From: DATBFX01 sp036558305
Lineage (GTDB): Bacteria; Chloroflexota; Chloroflexia; Thermomicrobiales; UBA6265
DNA length: 9,864 bases
Direction: 5' to 3'
Assembly: GCA_036558305.1 (NCBI GenBank)
Contig: DATBFX010000568.1
Location: 1 to 9,864, forward strand
Each line of letters starts with the position of its first letter. The first letter of the stretch is position 1. Both the position numbers and the translations under genes were made by a program. Shown here in pieces: positions 1 through 7,200 of the stretch. The notes under the pieces were generated by a model, which worked only from the letters and a program-made list of their open reading frames with translations, searched no databases and was not told the origin of the DNA.

Positions 1-350
1 CGGTTGAGGCAGGGGGCGGTGTAGTCGCCGTCCTCCGGGCGGGCCTCGCCGAGGTGGACGGCCATGCGGACGCGGATGGGGCCGGTCTCCGGCCAGGCCG
101 CGGCGGCGAGCGCCCGCTGGGCGGCGACCGCGGCGGCGACCGCCTGCGGCGCGGCGGCGAAGGCGGCCTGGACGGCGTCGCCGACCGTCTTGAAGGGGAG
201 GCCGGCGTGGGCGCGGATGGCGGCGCGGAGCAGTTCGTGGTGGCGGGCCAGGGCGCGCCCCATCGCCGCGGCGTCCCGCTCCCAGAGCCGGGTGCTGCCC
301 TCGATGTCGGTGAAGAGGAACGCGACCTCGCCCGACGGTTCCGACGCCAT
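1..350 (-). CDS. Class III adenylate/guanylate cyclase domain protein, N-terminal part (runs off the left edge)
   Basis: This is the first 116 codons of a gene that continues beyond the window. The product opens directly into a class III nucleotide cyclase catalytic domain, which makes cAMP or cGMP from ATP or GTP. Visible family features are FLFTDIEGST at residues 11-20 with metal-binding Asp15, then FKTVGDAVQ at 53-61 with base-selecting Lys54 and second metal Asp58, and PCLNR at the edge, matching the Asn/Arg transition-state pair. Lys54 favours ATP. The usual Gly after Asp58 (GDG) is Ala here. The start is well fixed: an in-frame TAA lies four codons upstream, and AAGGG sits 6 bases before the ATG. 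In related organisms such N-terminal cyclase domains are often followed by a STAND ATPase and TPRs, or stand alone; the window cannot tell which. There is no signal peptide. Confidence 0.88.
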   Translation of the reverse strand, partial: MASEPSGEVAFLFTDIEGSTRLWERDAAAMGRALARHHELLRAAIRAHAGLPFKTVGDAVQAAFAAAPQAVAAAVAAQRALAAAAWPETGPIRVRMAVHLGEARPEDGDYTAPCLN

Positions 351-512
351 TTCGATCCCTTACGTCCGCCACACCACTCCCCGATTGTGCCTCATCCACC
401 GCCCCTGCGCACGCGTCCCGTTACCGCGTTGGCAACGCCGATCGTCCGCCTCGCCCCGGTCGCGATGTCGCGTCGATTCTGGCGGCCTCCTTGACCAGTC
501 CTCCTCAGCAAA

Positions 513-548
513 GGCGTCGCCCCGGCGATGGATCGCCGGGGCGACGCC
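513..548 (-). terminator. Rho-independent terminator of the cupin gene
   Basis: Bases 513-529 and 532-548 are perfectly complementary, giving a 17-bp GC-rich stem with two central bases (a real loop would open a few A-T pairs). In the minus-strand direction the stem is followed by TTTG, a short U-tract. It lies 27 bases after the stop codon of the cupin gene and before the cyclase gene. This placement suggests it ends the cupin transcript and isolates the cyclase. The weak U-tract lowers certainty about efficiency, not about the hairpin. Confidence 0.78.
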
Positions 549-575
549 TCGCGTTCCCGTCTGCCCGTTCTTCCG

Positions 576-1181
576 CTACGAGACGGGCGTCCCCTCGACG
601 TTGGTGAAGGTGGTGCCCTTCTCGCCGACCTTGTAGAGGGCCGCCACGTAGAGGTCGGCCGGACCGTCCCCGGCGTTGCGTGCCCAGTGCCGGATCCCCT
701 GCTCGAAGTAGGCGTCCCCGGCGTGGAGGATCACCTCGACCCCCGGCGTCAGGGGCTCGACCGGCCCCGGCGTGCCGTTGCTCGGGGCGCGGTGGACCTC
801 GACGTCGGTCCCCTCCAGGAGCGTGTAGCCGACGTCGCCCGAGGCGACCCAGGCCGCCTGCGGCCCGGAGTGGTGGTGGGGAGCGATGGTAGCCCCCGGC
901 GCGAAGATGAAGTGGACCAACTGCAACGAGTACCCCGGCGCCACGTTGACCTCGCCGCTGATCAGTGGCTGGATGGTGACGCCGACGGCGCCGGGCGGCA
1001 AGTCCTCCGGGTTCATCGGCATCCCGGCGTGGTCGGGGGTAGCGTCCTGGGCGGCGGCCAGGCGGCCCAGGCCGCCCCCGGCAAGCAGCCCGAGCAGTCC
1101 GGCGGTGCCGGCCCCCACAAGGGCGCTGCGCCGGCTCAACGTGGAGGAAACCGGGGAATGCAAACTGGTGTCGCGGTCCAT
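576..1181 (-). CDS. Tat-exported single-domain cupin protein
   Basis: This 201-residue protein has a twin-arginine signal: SRRSALV at 16-22, a Gly/Ala/Leu-rich hydrophobic stretch to about 41, and probable cleavage in AAA|QDATP near residue 44/45. The mature part is one cupin beta-barrel. Motif 1 is PGATIAPHHHSGPQ (95-108) with His102-104; motif 2 is AGDAYFEQGIRHWARN (154-169) with His165. These can form a metal site, but the Glu usual in motif 1 is replaced around Gln108, so metal and activity cannot be predicted. A His/Met-rich segment (DHAGMPM, 50-56) precedes the barrel. The ATG has AGGAG about 10 bases upstream. The gene lies 81 bp after the SnoaL-like gene on the same strand and may share its transcript; a terminator follows. 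Tat export suggests the protein folds with its cofactor in the cytoplasm. The substrate is unknown. Confidence 0.85.
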   Translation of the reverse strand: MDRDTSLHSPVSSTLSRRSALVGAGTAGLLGLLAGGGLGRLAAAQDATPDHAGMPMNPEDLPPGAVGVTIQPLISGEVNVAPGYSLQLVHFIFAPGATIAPHHHSGPQAAWVASGDVGYTLLEGTDVEVHRAPSNGTPGPVEPLTPGVEVILHAGDAYFEQGIRHWARNAGDGPADLYVAALYKVGEKGTTFTNVEGTPVS

Positions 1182-1262
1182 GACGCAGGTGCTCCTCTCT
1201 GTCCAGTCGAGGCGTGCCGCAGTCCGGCGACGCCGTGTGTGTCCGATCGTCGATCGCTCCCG

Positions 1263-1643
1263 TCAACGGGCGAAATACGTGTACTTGCGGGCGATCTTGC
1301 CGTCCCGGACCGTGTACGTGTCGATCCCGCGGATGCGACCCCGCCCTCCCCCCGACCGGTCCCAGCGCAGGGTCCACCGGTAGGCACAGCGGTCACCGCA
1401 GGCGAAGACATCCTCCGTCTCGAACACGTACCCCGGGAACGCCTCCTCCAACCCGGTCCAGGCCGTCCGCACCGCCGCCTGCCCCTCCCACCGTCCGCCC
1501 CCGCGCTCCGCCGGGGCGACGATCTCGAAGACGCAGTCCTCCGTCATCGCCGCCATCAGCGCGTCGACGTCGTGGCGATTGAAGGCGGCCTCGAAACCCT
1601 GGACCAGCGCCAGCGTGGCATCGGCCGCCGCGGACGCGGTCAT
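1263..1643 (-). CDS. SnoaL-like / NTF2-fold protein
   Basis: A 126-residue cytoplasmic protein with the pattern of the SnoaL-like branch of the NTF2 superfamily. Visible features are an N-terminal helix with FEAAFNRHDVDALMAAMTED (residues 17-36), a central GQAAVRTAW segment, FPGYVFETEDVFACGDRCAY strands, and the typical C-terminal GIDTYTVRDGKIARKY. Family members include polyketide cyclases, steroid isomerase-like enzymes and many proteins of unknown function, so no reaction is assigned. The frame stays open upstream to 1703, but the chosen ATG has a strong AGGAGG 6 bases before it, and the added 20 residues (rich in Arg and Lys) would lie outside the fold. It sits between the LuxR-type STAND regulator, 174 bp upstream, and the cupin gene, 81 bp downstream, all on one strand. 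It is therefore a candidate target of that regulator (inference). Confidence 0.85.
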   Translation of the reverse strand: MTASAAADATLALVQGFEAAFNRHDVDALMAAMTEDCVFEIVAPAERGGGRWEGQAAVRTAWTGLEEAFPGYVFETEDVFACGDRCAYRWTLRWDRSGGGRGRIRGIDTYTVRDGKIARKYTYFAR

Positions 1644-1649
1644 GGCCGA

Positions 1650-1655
1650 CCTCCT
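1650..1655 (-). promoter_or_regulatory. Shine-Dalgarno site fixing the SnoaL-like start
   Basis: On the minus strand the sequence reads AAAGGAGGTCGGCC immediately before ATG at 1643. AGGAGG with a 6-base spacer is the strongest ribosome site among the minus-strand genes here. It decides in favour of this start over the upstream in-frame start at 1703. Confidence 0.8.
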
Positions 1656-1733
1656 TTCCGTTGCTCGCTCGGTCTTGCTCTTATGCCGGAATTGCGTCGC
1701 CACGACGCCATCATGCGTCCGAGGAGGCTGGTG

Positions 1734-1794
1734 CGCATCGGGGAATCTACGACTTTCCGTCGACGACGAAAGTCGAACGTCGATGCGTAGATTT
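1734..1794 (-). promoter_or_regulatory. Competing inverted repeats upstream of the SnoaL-like gene
   Basis: Three pairings are visible. GACTTTC (1751-1757) pairs with GAAAGTC (1768-1774). AATCTACG (1744-1751) pairs with CGTAGATT (1786-1793). CGCATCG (1734-1740) pairs with CGATGCG (1781-1787). The first two can stack almost coaxially; the third overlaps the second and cannot form with it. There is no U-tract, so this is not a standard intrinsic terminator for the upstream regulator gene. It may be an operator or a leader RNA structure for the SnoaL-like gene, which begins about 90 bases further on. The structure is seen directly; its role is a guess. Confidence 0.4.
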
Positions 1795-1817
1795 ACCCAG
1801 AGCCACGGGCCGAGGGA

Positions 1818-4121
1818 TCAGACGAGTCCGTTCCGGATGGCGAAGGTGGCGGCCGCCGTCCGCGTGGGGACATCCAGCTTGCCGAGGATGGCGCGGACGT
1901 GCTTCTCGGCGGTGCGGGGACTGATCGAGAGCGCGTCGGCGATCTCGCGGTCGGTCGACCCTTGCGCCAGCAGGCGGAGGACTTCGGTCTCACGTGGGGT
2001 CAGTCCCGCATCGGGCGCGACGAGCGACGGTTGGGAACCGATTGCCCCAGAAATCAGATCGTCCGTCGCCGCAAGGGCCTCGGCAACCGTCTGCTCCAGC
2101 GATAGCGCGCGCCCCGCGGCCCAGGCTGCCTGGAAAGCATCATTGCCCAGGGCCGTGCGCATGCTGGCGACCATCCGTTCGTAGTCCCGGGGGGTAGGAT
2201 TCGTGTGCGCAAGTCCCGTCGTCTCGCGAAATGCTTCCGTTGCCCCGGACAGGAGGGCCGCGCGAGCCGGCTGCCCCGCGAGGCGGGCGAGTTCGGCCAC
2301 GCCCTGCAGCGTGTCCGGCAGGTGCCGGTGCTGGTCCTCGTGCCAGAGCGTGCTCAGGGTGTCGTGAAATAACCTTGCCGCCCGTTCGAGGTCACCATCG
2401 TCCCGGGCCACGAAGGCCAGATTGAGGTCCGCGAGTGCCATCCCACCGGCGGACCCCACGGACCGGAACAACTCCCGGGCCCGTTGGCTGTACATCGCCG
2501 GTTGGGTGAACTGGCCGTCTGGCATCCCCATTACCAGGAGCAGGATCGCCGTCCAAAGGTCGTCGCCGCTACGGCGGGACAGCGCGAGCGCAGTTTCGAG
2601 GGCCAACCGCGCTTCGATCAGACCGTAGGTCCGCGCGACCTGGCCGAGCAGCCAGAGGGCGCGCGCCGCATCACCAGCCTCCCCGACCTGCCGCGCGAGG
2701 GTCAGACTCTCCGCGGCCAGCACCACGGCCCGTGCGTGGTCGCCCTGGGCGCGTGCCAACATCCCGGCCGCGAATTGCGCGCGTGCCCGCGTCGCGTCCG
2801 ATGCTCCGCTCATCGTCAGGAAGCGTTCCAGCCAGCCCCGGCCTTCGGTCAGGTGCCCCTCGGGGTGCCAGAACCAGAGGAGCGCCGTGCCGAGCCGGAG
2901 CCCCGACTCGGCGAGACCGGACTCCGCGAGAAAGGCGAGCGCTGCCCTGAAGTTGGCGCGCTCCCCGGTCAGGCGCTCGCGCCACCATCGATCGCGCGGG
3001 CCGTTCAACGCCGCTGCGGCCTCCTCCGCCAAGGCAAGGCACCACTCCGCGTGGCACCGGCGGGTTTCGCCGGCCTCGCCGCTCTCCACCAGGAGGTCGA
3101 GTCCGAATTCGCGGATCGTCTCCAGCATCAGGTAGCGCGGCTCGCCGCCCGCGTCGATCACGGTCCGGATCAGGTTGTGATCGGCCAGCCGCGCCAGCCC
3201 GTCGAGCACCGCCTGGCTTTCCCGCCAGCCGTCTCCATCGGCGACCGCCTTCGCCGCCTCCAGCGTGCATCCACCGACGAACACCGCGAGCCTGCGGAAG
3301 AGAGCCTGCTCCTCCACCGTGAGCAGGTCGTGGCTCCAGGCAATCGCGTCGCGCATCGTCTGCAGCCGTGTCGGCAGATCCCGCCCGCCACCCGTCAACA
3401 GCGGCAGCCGCCGCTCTAGCCGCGCGAGCAGCCAGGGCGGGGGCAGGACCTTGACGCGAACGGCGGCAAGCTCAATCGCCAGCGGCAGCCCATCGACGCG
3501 ATGGCAAATCTCGGCGACGGCTACCGCATTCTCCGGCGTCAGTTCGAAGTCGGGCTGGACGGCTAACGCCCGCTCGACGAAGAGGCGAACAGCCGCGCCT
3601 GCAGCAAGCTCGCCGAGCGGCAGCACCATTCCCAAATCCGGCAACGTCAGCGGACCGACCGAAAACTCGCGCTCGACCGACAACCGGAGACGGACGCGGC
3701 TGGTGACGAGGAGCTTCAATTTCGGGCAACACCGAAGCATCTCGGCGAGCTGCGGCCCCGCTTCGACCACCTGCTCGAAGTTGTCGAGCACCAAAAGGAA
3801 GTCGCGTCCTCGCAAGTAGGCCCGAAGCCGCTCCGCCGCCGGCACCTGGCCGTGTTCGGGTAGCCGCAGCCCCTGGGCAATCGCCGCGGCAACCAACTCG
3901 GAATCTCGGGTCGGCGTGAGATCGACGAAGGCGACCCCATCGGCAAACCCACCCGCCACCTCGGCCGCGACCTGAAGCGCCAGGCGCGTCTTGCCGACGC
4001 CGCCGGGGCCGGTCAATACCACGAGAGGCACGTCGTCCCGATGCAGCAACTCGCTCAGGGCAGCCAGATCCCGGTCTCGGCCGATCAGCGGCGTGCGAGG
4101 GCGGGGGAGATCGTGGCCCAT
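1818..4121 (-). CDS. STAND-family ATPase transcriptional regulator with C-terminal LuxR helix-turn-helix
   Basis: A 767-residue cytoplasmic regulator. It opens with TPLIGRDRDL (10-19), then an NB-ARC-like STAND NTPase: Walker A GPGGVGKT (38-45), Walker B FLLVLDNFEQ (108-117), TSR (140-142), GLPLAIELAA (211-220) and a winged-helix segment with RRLAVFVGGCTLEAA. Helical TPR-like repeats fill about 370-680, ending in ALGNDAFQAAWAAGRALSLE. The last 61 residues (707-767) are a complete LuxR/GerE DNA-binding domain (LTPRETEVLRLLAQG, then SISPRTAEKHV as recognition region). Such proteins are thought to hold the head inactive until ligand and ATP drive oligomerisation; the signal is unknown. I chose ATG 4121, with GGGGA 6 bases upstream, over TTG at 4139, which lacks a ribosome site and adds only six residues. 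It diverges from the SARP-STAND gene with the same core and precedes the SnoaL-like and cupin genes. Confidence 0.93.
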   Translation of the reverse strand: MGHDLPRPRTPLIGRDRDLAALSELLHRDDVPLVVLTGPGGVGKTRLALQVAAEVAGGFADGVAFVDLTPTRDSELVAAAIAQGLRLPEHGQVPAAERLRAYLRGRDFLLVLDNFEQVVEAGPQLAEMLRCCPKLKLLVTSRVRLRLSVEREFSVGPLTLPDLGMVLPLGELAAGAAVRLFVERALAVQPDFELTPENAVAVAEICHRVDGLPLAIELAAVRVKVLPPPWLLARLERRLPLLTGGGRDLPTRLQTMRDAIAWSHDLLTVEEQALFRRLAVFVGGCTLEAAKAVADGDGWRESQAVLDGLARLADHNLIRTVIDAGGEPRYLMLETIREFGLDLLVESGEAGETRRCHAEWCLALAEEAAAALNGPRDRWWRERLTGERANFRAALAFLAESGLAESGLRLGTALLWFWHPEGHLTEGRGWLERFLTMSGASDATRARAQFAAGMLARAQGDHARAVVLAAESLTLARQVGEAGDAARALWLLGQVARTYGLIEARLALETALALSRRSGDDLWTAILLLVMGMPDGQFTQPAMYSQRARELFRSVGSAGGMALADLNLAFVARDDGDLERAARLFHDTLSTLWHEDQHRHLPDTLQGVAELARLAGQPARAALLSGATEAFRETTGLAHTNPTPRDYERMVASMRTALGNDAFQAAWAAGRALSLEQTVAEALAATDDLISGAIGSQPSLVAPDAGLTPRETEVLRLLAQGSTDREIADALSISPRTAEKHVRAILGKLDVPTRTAAATFAIRNGLV

Positions 4122-4165
4122 GGCGGATCCCCAGAACAATTCTTGAGAGTTCGACGATGGCGGAC

Positions 4166-4194
4166 ATCATGCGATCGGCGGACGGACGTGTCAA
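4166..4194 (-). promoter_or_regulatory. Sigma-70-type promoter of the LuxR-STAND gene
   Basis: On the minus strand, TTGACA at 4194-4189 matches the -35 consensus perfectly. It is followed by a 17-base spacer and CATGAT at 4171-4166, a 4/6 match to TATAAT. Transcription would begin near 4159, giving a leader of about 38 bases that contains the GGGGA ribosome site before ATG 4121. The match in a GC-rich intergenic region, at the right spacing and distance, makes this the best-supported promoter in the window. Confidence 0.6.
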
Positions 4195-4241
4195 CACCCG
4201 AATGACGAGCGGGGCCGGCCGCCTCCGTAGGCAGTTCGCGC

Positions 4242-4247
4242 TAGAAT
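4242..4247 (+). promoter_or_regulatory. Possible -10 element of the SARP-STAND gene
   Basis: TAGAAT matches the -10 consensus at 5 of 6 bases, but no -35 is recognisable 16-18 bases upstream and there is no extended -10 TG. If used, the start site would fall near 4254, only about six bases before ATG 4260. The transcript would then be nearly leaderless, consistent with the absence of a Shine-Dalgarno sequence before that ATG. Weakly supported. Confidence 0.3.
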
Positions 4248-4259
4248 TCACAAGAATCG

Positions 4260-7200
4260 ATGCGCCAGAGGAGTGCGCCAGTCGTCGTGATCGAACCCAG
4301 CGCAGCGAACGCACCCCCGCCGCTCTGTGCCCGGCTTCTGGGCGCAACCCGGCTCTCGCTTGGCGACCAACCCATCCCGGAACGCGCTTGGTCCGGTCGC
4401 GCCGCCCGTTCGCTCCTGCTGCTGCTGTTCGCCACCCCAGGCCACCGGTTGCCGCGCGACCGCGTCCTCGATCTCCTCTGGCCCGAGGCGGCGCCCGGGG
4501 CGGCGACGAATGCCCTCTACAAAGCGGCCCACGCGCTCCGCCGCACCCTGGAACCCGACCTGCGGAGCGGCCGGTCCTCCGCCTATCTATCGGTCGGCGC
4601 GGAAACGGTCGGCTTGACACCGCTCCCCGGAACCTGGGTCGACGCCGACGAGTTCGAGGAGTTGGTCGGTCGTGCCGGTACGCTCGAACCGGCCGCGCGG
4701 CGTGCCGCGCTCGCCGAGGCGTTGTCCCTGTACCAGGGCGATTTCCTGGCCGACGAACCCTACGCGGACTGGCCCGTGCCACGCCGCGAAGCGCTCCGCC
4801 ACATCCGCGAGAGCGCGACCCTCGTCCTGGCACGACTCGACCGCGACGCCGGGACGCCGCTGGCGAGCGTCGCGGCGTTGGAATCGTTGCTGGCCGCCGA
4901 CCCGACGGTCGAGGAGGCGCACCGCGCGCTGATGCGTGCCTATGCCGCCGCGGGACAGCGGGAACGCGCGGTGCGCCAGTACCAACGTTGCCGCGCCGCG
5001 CTTGCCGACGAGCTGGGTGTCGAACCCGCGCCAGAAACGGCGGCGCTCGGCGCCGAGATCGAGGCGATGGCCGTCGCGCCTGCCCTCTCTCCATCGATCA
5101 AGCCGGCGCCGTTCTTCAACCTGCCCGCCTCGCCCTCGCCGCTGATCGGCCGCGACGCCGAGGTCGAAGCGGTCCAAACCCTGCTCTGGCGTCAGGACGT
5201 CCGGTTGGTGACGCTCACCGGCGCCGGCGGAATCGGCAAGACCCGGCTCGCGCTCGAGGTCGCCGCCGCGATGCGGGAGGAGTTCCCCGACGGTGTCGCC
5301 TTCGTTTCCCTCGCCGCCGTGCGCGACCCGGCACTCGTTGCCGACACGATCGCGCAGACCCTCGACGTGCGCGACGAGGGTGGGCGAGCGGTCGATAAGC
5401 GTCTGCACGTCGTGCTGGCGGAGCGGGAGATGCTCCTCGTTCTCGACAACTTCGAGCAGGTGCTGCCGGCCGCGCCGATGGTGGCCGAGCTCCTGGCACA
5501 TTGCCACCGCTTGAAGATCGCGGCGACCAGCCGCGAACCTCTCCAACTCCGCTGGGAGCACGAGTTCGCGGTGCGTCCCCTTCTCGTGCCGAACCTTGCC
5601 CGGCTCCCTGCCCCGGCGTCGCTCTCCCGCTTCGGCGCGGTGGCGCTTCTGGAGCGGGAGCTGCGCCGGGCCCGTCCCGAGTTCGCCATCACCGCCGACC
5701 AGGCCGCGGCCGTGGCCGAGATCTGCGTTCGCCTCGATGGTCTGCCGTTGGCGATCGAACTCGCCGCCGCCCGCGGTCGCCACCTCGCGCCGCCGGCGCT
5801 CCTCGCCCAGCTCGGCAACCGCCTGGCCGCGCTGACGGGCGGTCCCCGCGATCTCCCCGAGCGACAACGCACCCTCCGCGACACGATCGCCTGGTCCTAC
5901 GACCTCCTCACCGCCGACGAACAAACCCTCTTCCGCCGCCTCGCGGTGTTTGCCGGCGGCTTCACGCTGGAGGCGGCCGAGGCCGTGACCGGTAGTAACG
6001 AGCTTCGAGCTTCGAGCTTCGAGTTGGGCACGACACCACCAAAGCTCGAAGCTCGAAGCTCGAAGCTCAAGACTCGCCACTTGCTCGTTTCGCTCATCGA
6101 GAAGAGTCTCCTGACGGAACGCGAGGATGGGGACGGTGCGGTGCGGTTCCAGATGTTGGAGACGGTCCGCGAATTTGCGCGGGAGCGGTTGGATGAATCG
6201 GGTGAGGCCGACGCGATCGATGGCAGGCAGGCGGCCTGGGTTCTGGCGTTCGTGGAGCAGGCCGAGCCGAAACTGATCGGCTCGGCGCAGGCGGTCTGGT
6301 TGGAGCGACTCGGCGTCGAGCACGACAACGTGCGGGCAGCACTCGCGTGGGCGACCGCGAACGCCGACGCCGAGACCGCCTGCCGGATTGCGAGTGCCCT
6401 CTATCGGTTTTGGTTCATCCGCGGGCACGTCGTCGAGGGCCGACGGTGGGCGGAGGACGCGTTGGCGCTCCCCGCACCGTCGCCCCGGACACTTGCCCGG
6501 ATGCTCGATGCGATGGGGCGGCTCCTCGACGACACCGGCGAGACGGAACGGGCCGATGGCTTCCACGCGCGGGCGCTGGCGATCTGGCGCGAGATCGGCG
6601 ACGAGGCCGGGATCGCCGCCTCGTTGACCGACGCCGGGAACGTCGCGCGCATGCAGTCCGACCTGGAGCGGGCCTGGCGTCTCCACGAGGAGGCGCTGGC
6701 GAGCCATCGCGTCCTCGGCGACGCCTGGGGAATCGGCCGGAATCTCAACGGGATGGCGGCGGTTGCGACCTACCGGGGCGAGTACGACCGGGCGGCCGAT
6801 CTCTTCGCCGCCTCCGCCGAGGTCCTGGCGGATACCGCCGACGAGTGGGCGCGCGCCACCGCGCTCGGCAACGCGGGGAGTCTGGCCCACACGATCGGCG
6901 ACACGGCGCGCTCTCGCCGGTTCGCCGAACAGAGTCTTGCCATTCGGCGGCGGCTGGACGATGCCCACGGGATCGCCACCTCCCTCTTCAACCTCGGGAC
7001 GACCGCACTGTCCGATCGCGACGGGTCGGCGGCGGTGGGGTTCTTCGCGGAGGCCTACGAGCGCTTCGCGCGCCTGGGCAACACCGCATTGCAAGCACAG
7101 ACGGCGCTCGGCCTGGCCGTGGCCGCGCTGATGACCGGCGATGCGTCCACGGCCGCGACGTACCTGACCGAGGCATTACCGGCGCAGGAGCGAGCCGGCA

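Noticed and set aside
1243..1256. CGATCG-type palindromes between the cupin and SnoaL-like genes as an operator
   Set aside because: Short CG-rich palindromes are common in such sequence; there is no longer symmetry and no promoter match nearby.
4137..4139. TTG as the start of the LuxR-STAND gene
   Set aside because: It adds only six residues and has no ribosome site, whereas ATG at 4121 has GGGGA at a 6-base spacing.
4139..4257. ATTCTTG (4139-4145) and CAAGAAT (4251-4257) as a symmetric operator pair near the two start regions
   Set aside because: A 7-base match across about 120 bases is quite likely by chance, and nothing else around the two copies is symmetric.
3472..5094. 540-codon minus-strand frame spanning the divergent control region
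   Set aside because: It would run through the promoter region and the starts of both regulators, and encodes an Arg/Pro-rich sequence without domains.
6000..6068. The 7-base-unit palindrome as a CRISPR fragment or transcription terminator
   Set aside because: There are no spaced direct repeats with unique spacers, and the element is translated in the middle of an intact gene with no U-tract.
4587..7094. 835-codon open frame on the minus strand opposite the SARP-STAND gene
   Set aside because: It is antisense to a gene with unmistakable ATPase and SARP motifs; its product is Arg/Gly-rich without domains. Long shadow frames are expected at this GC content.
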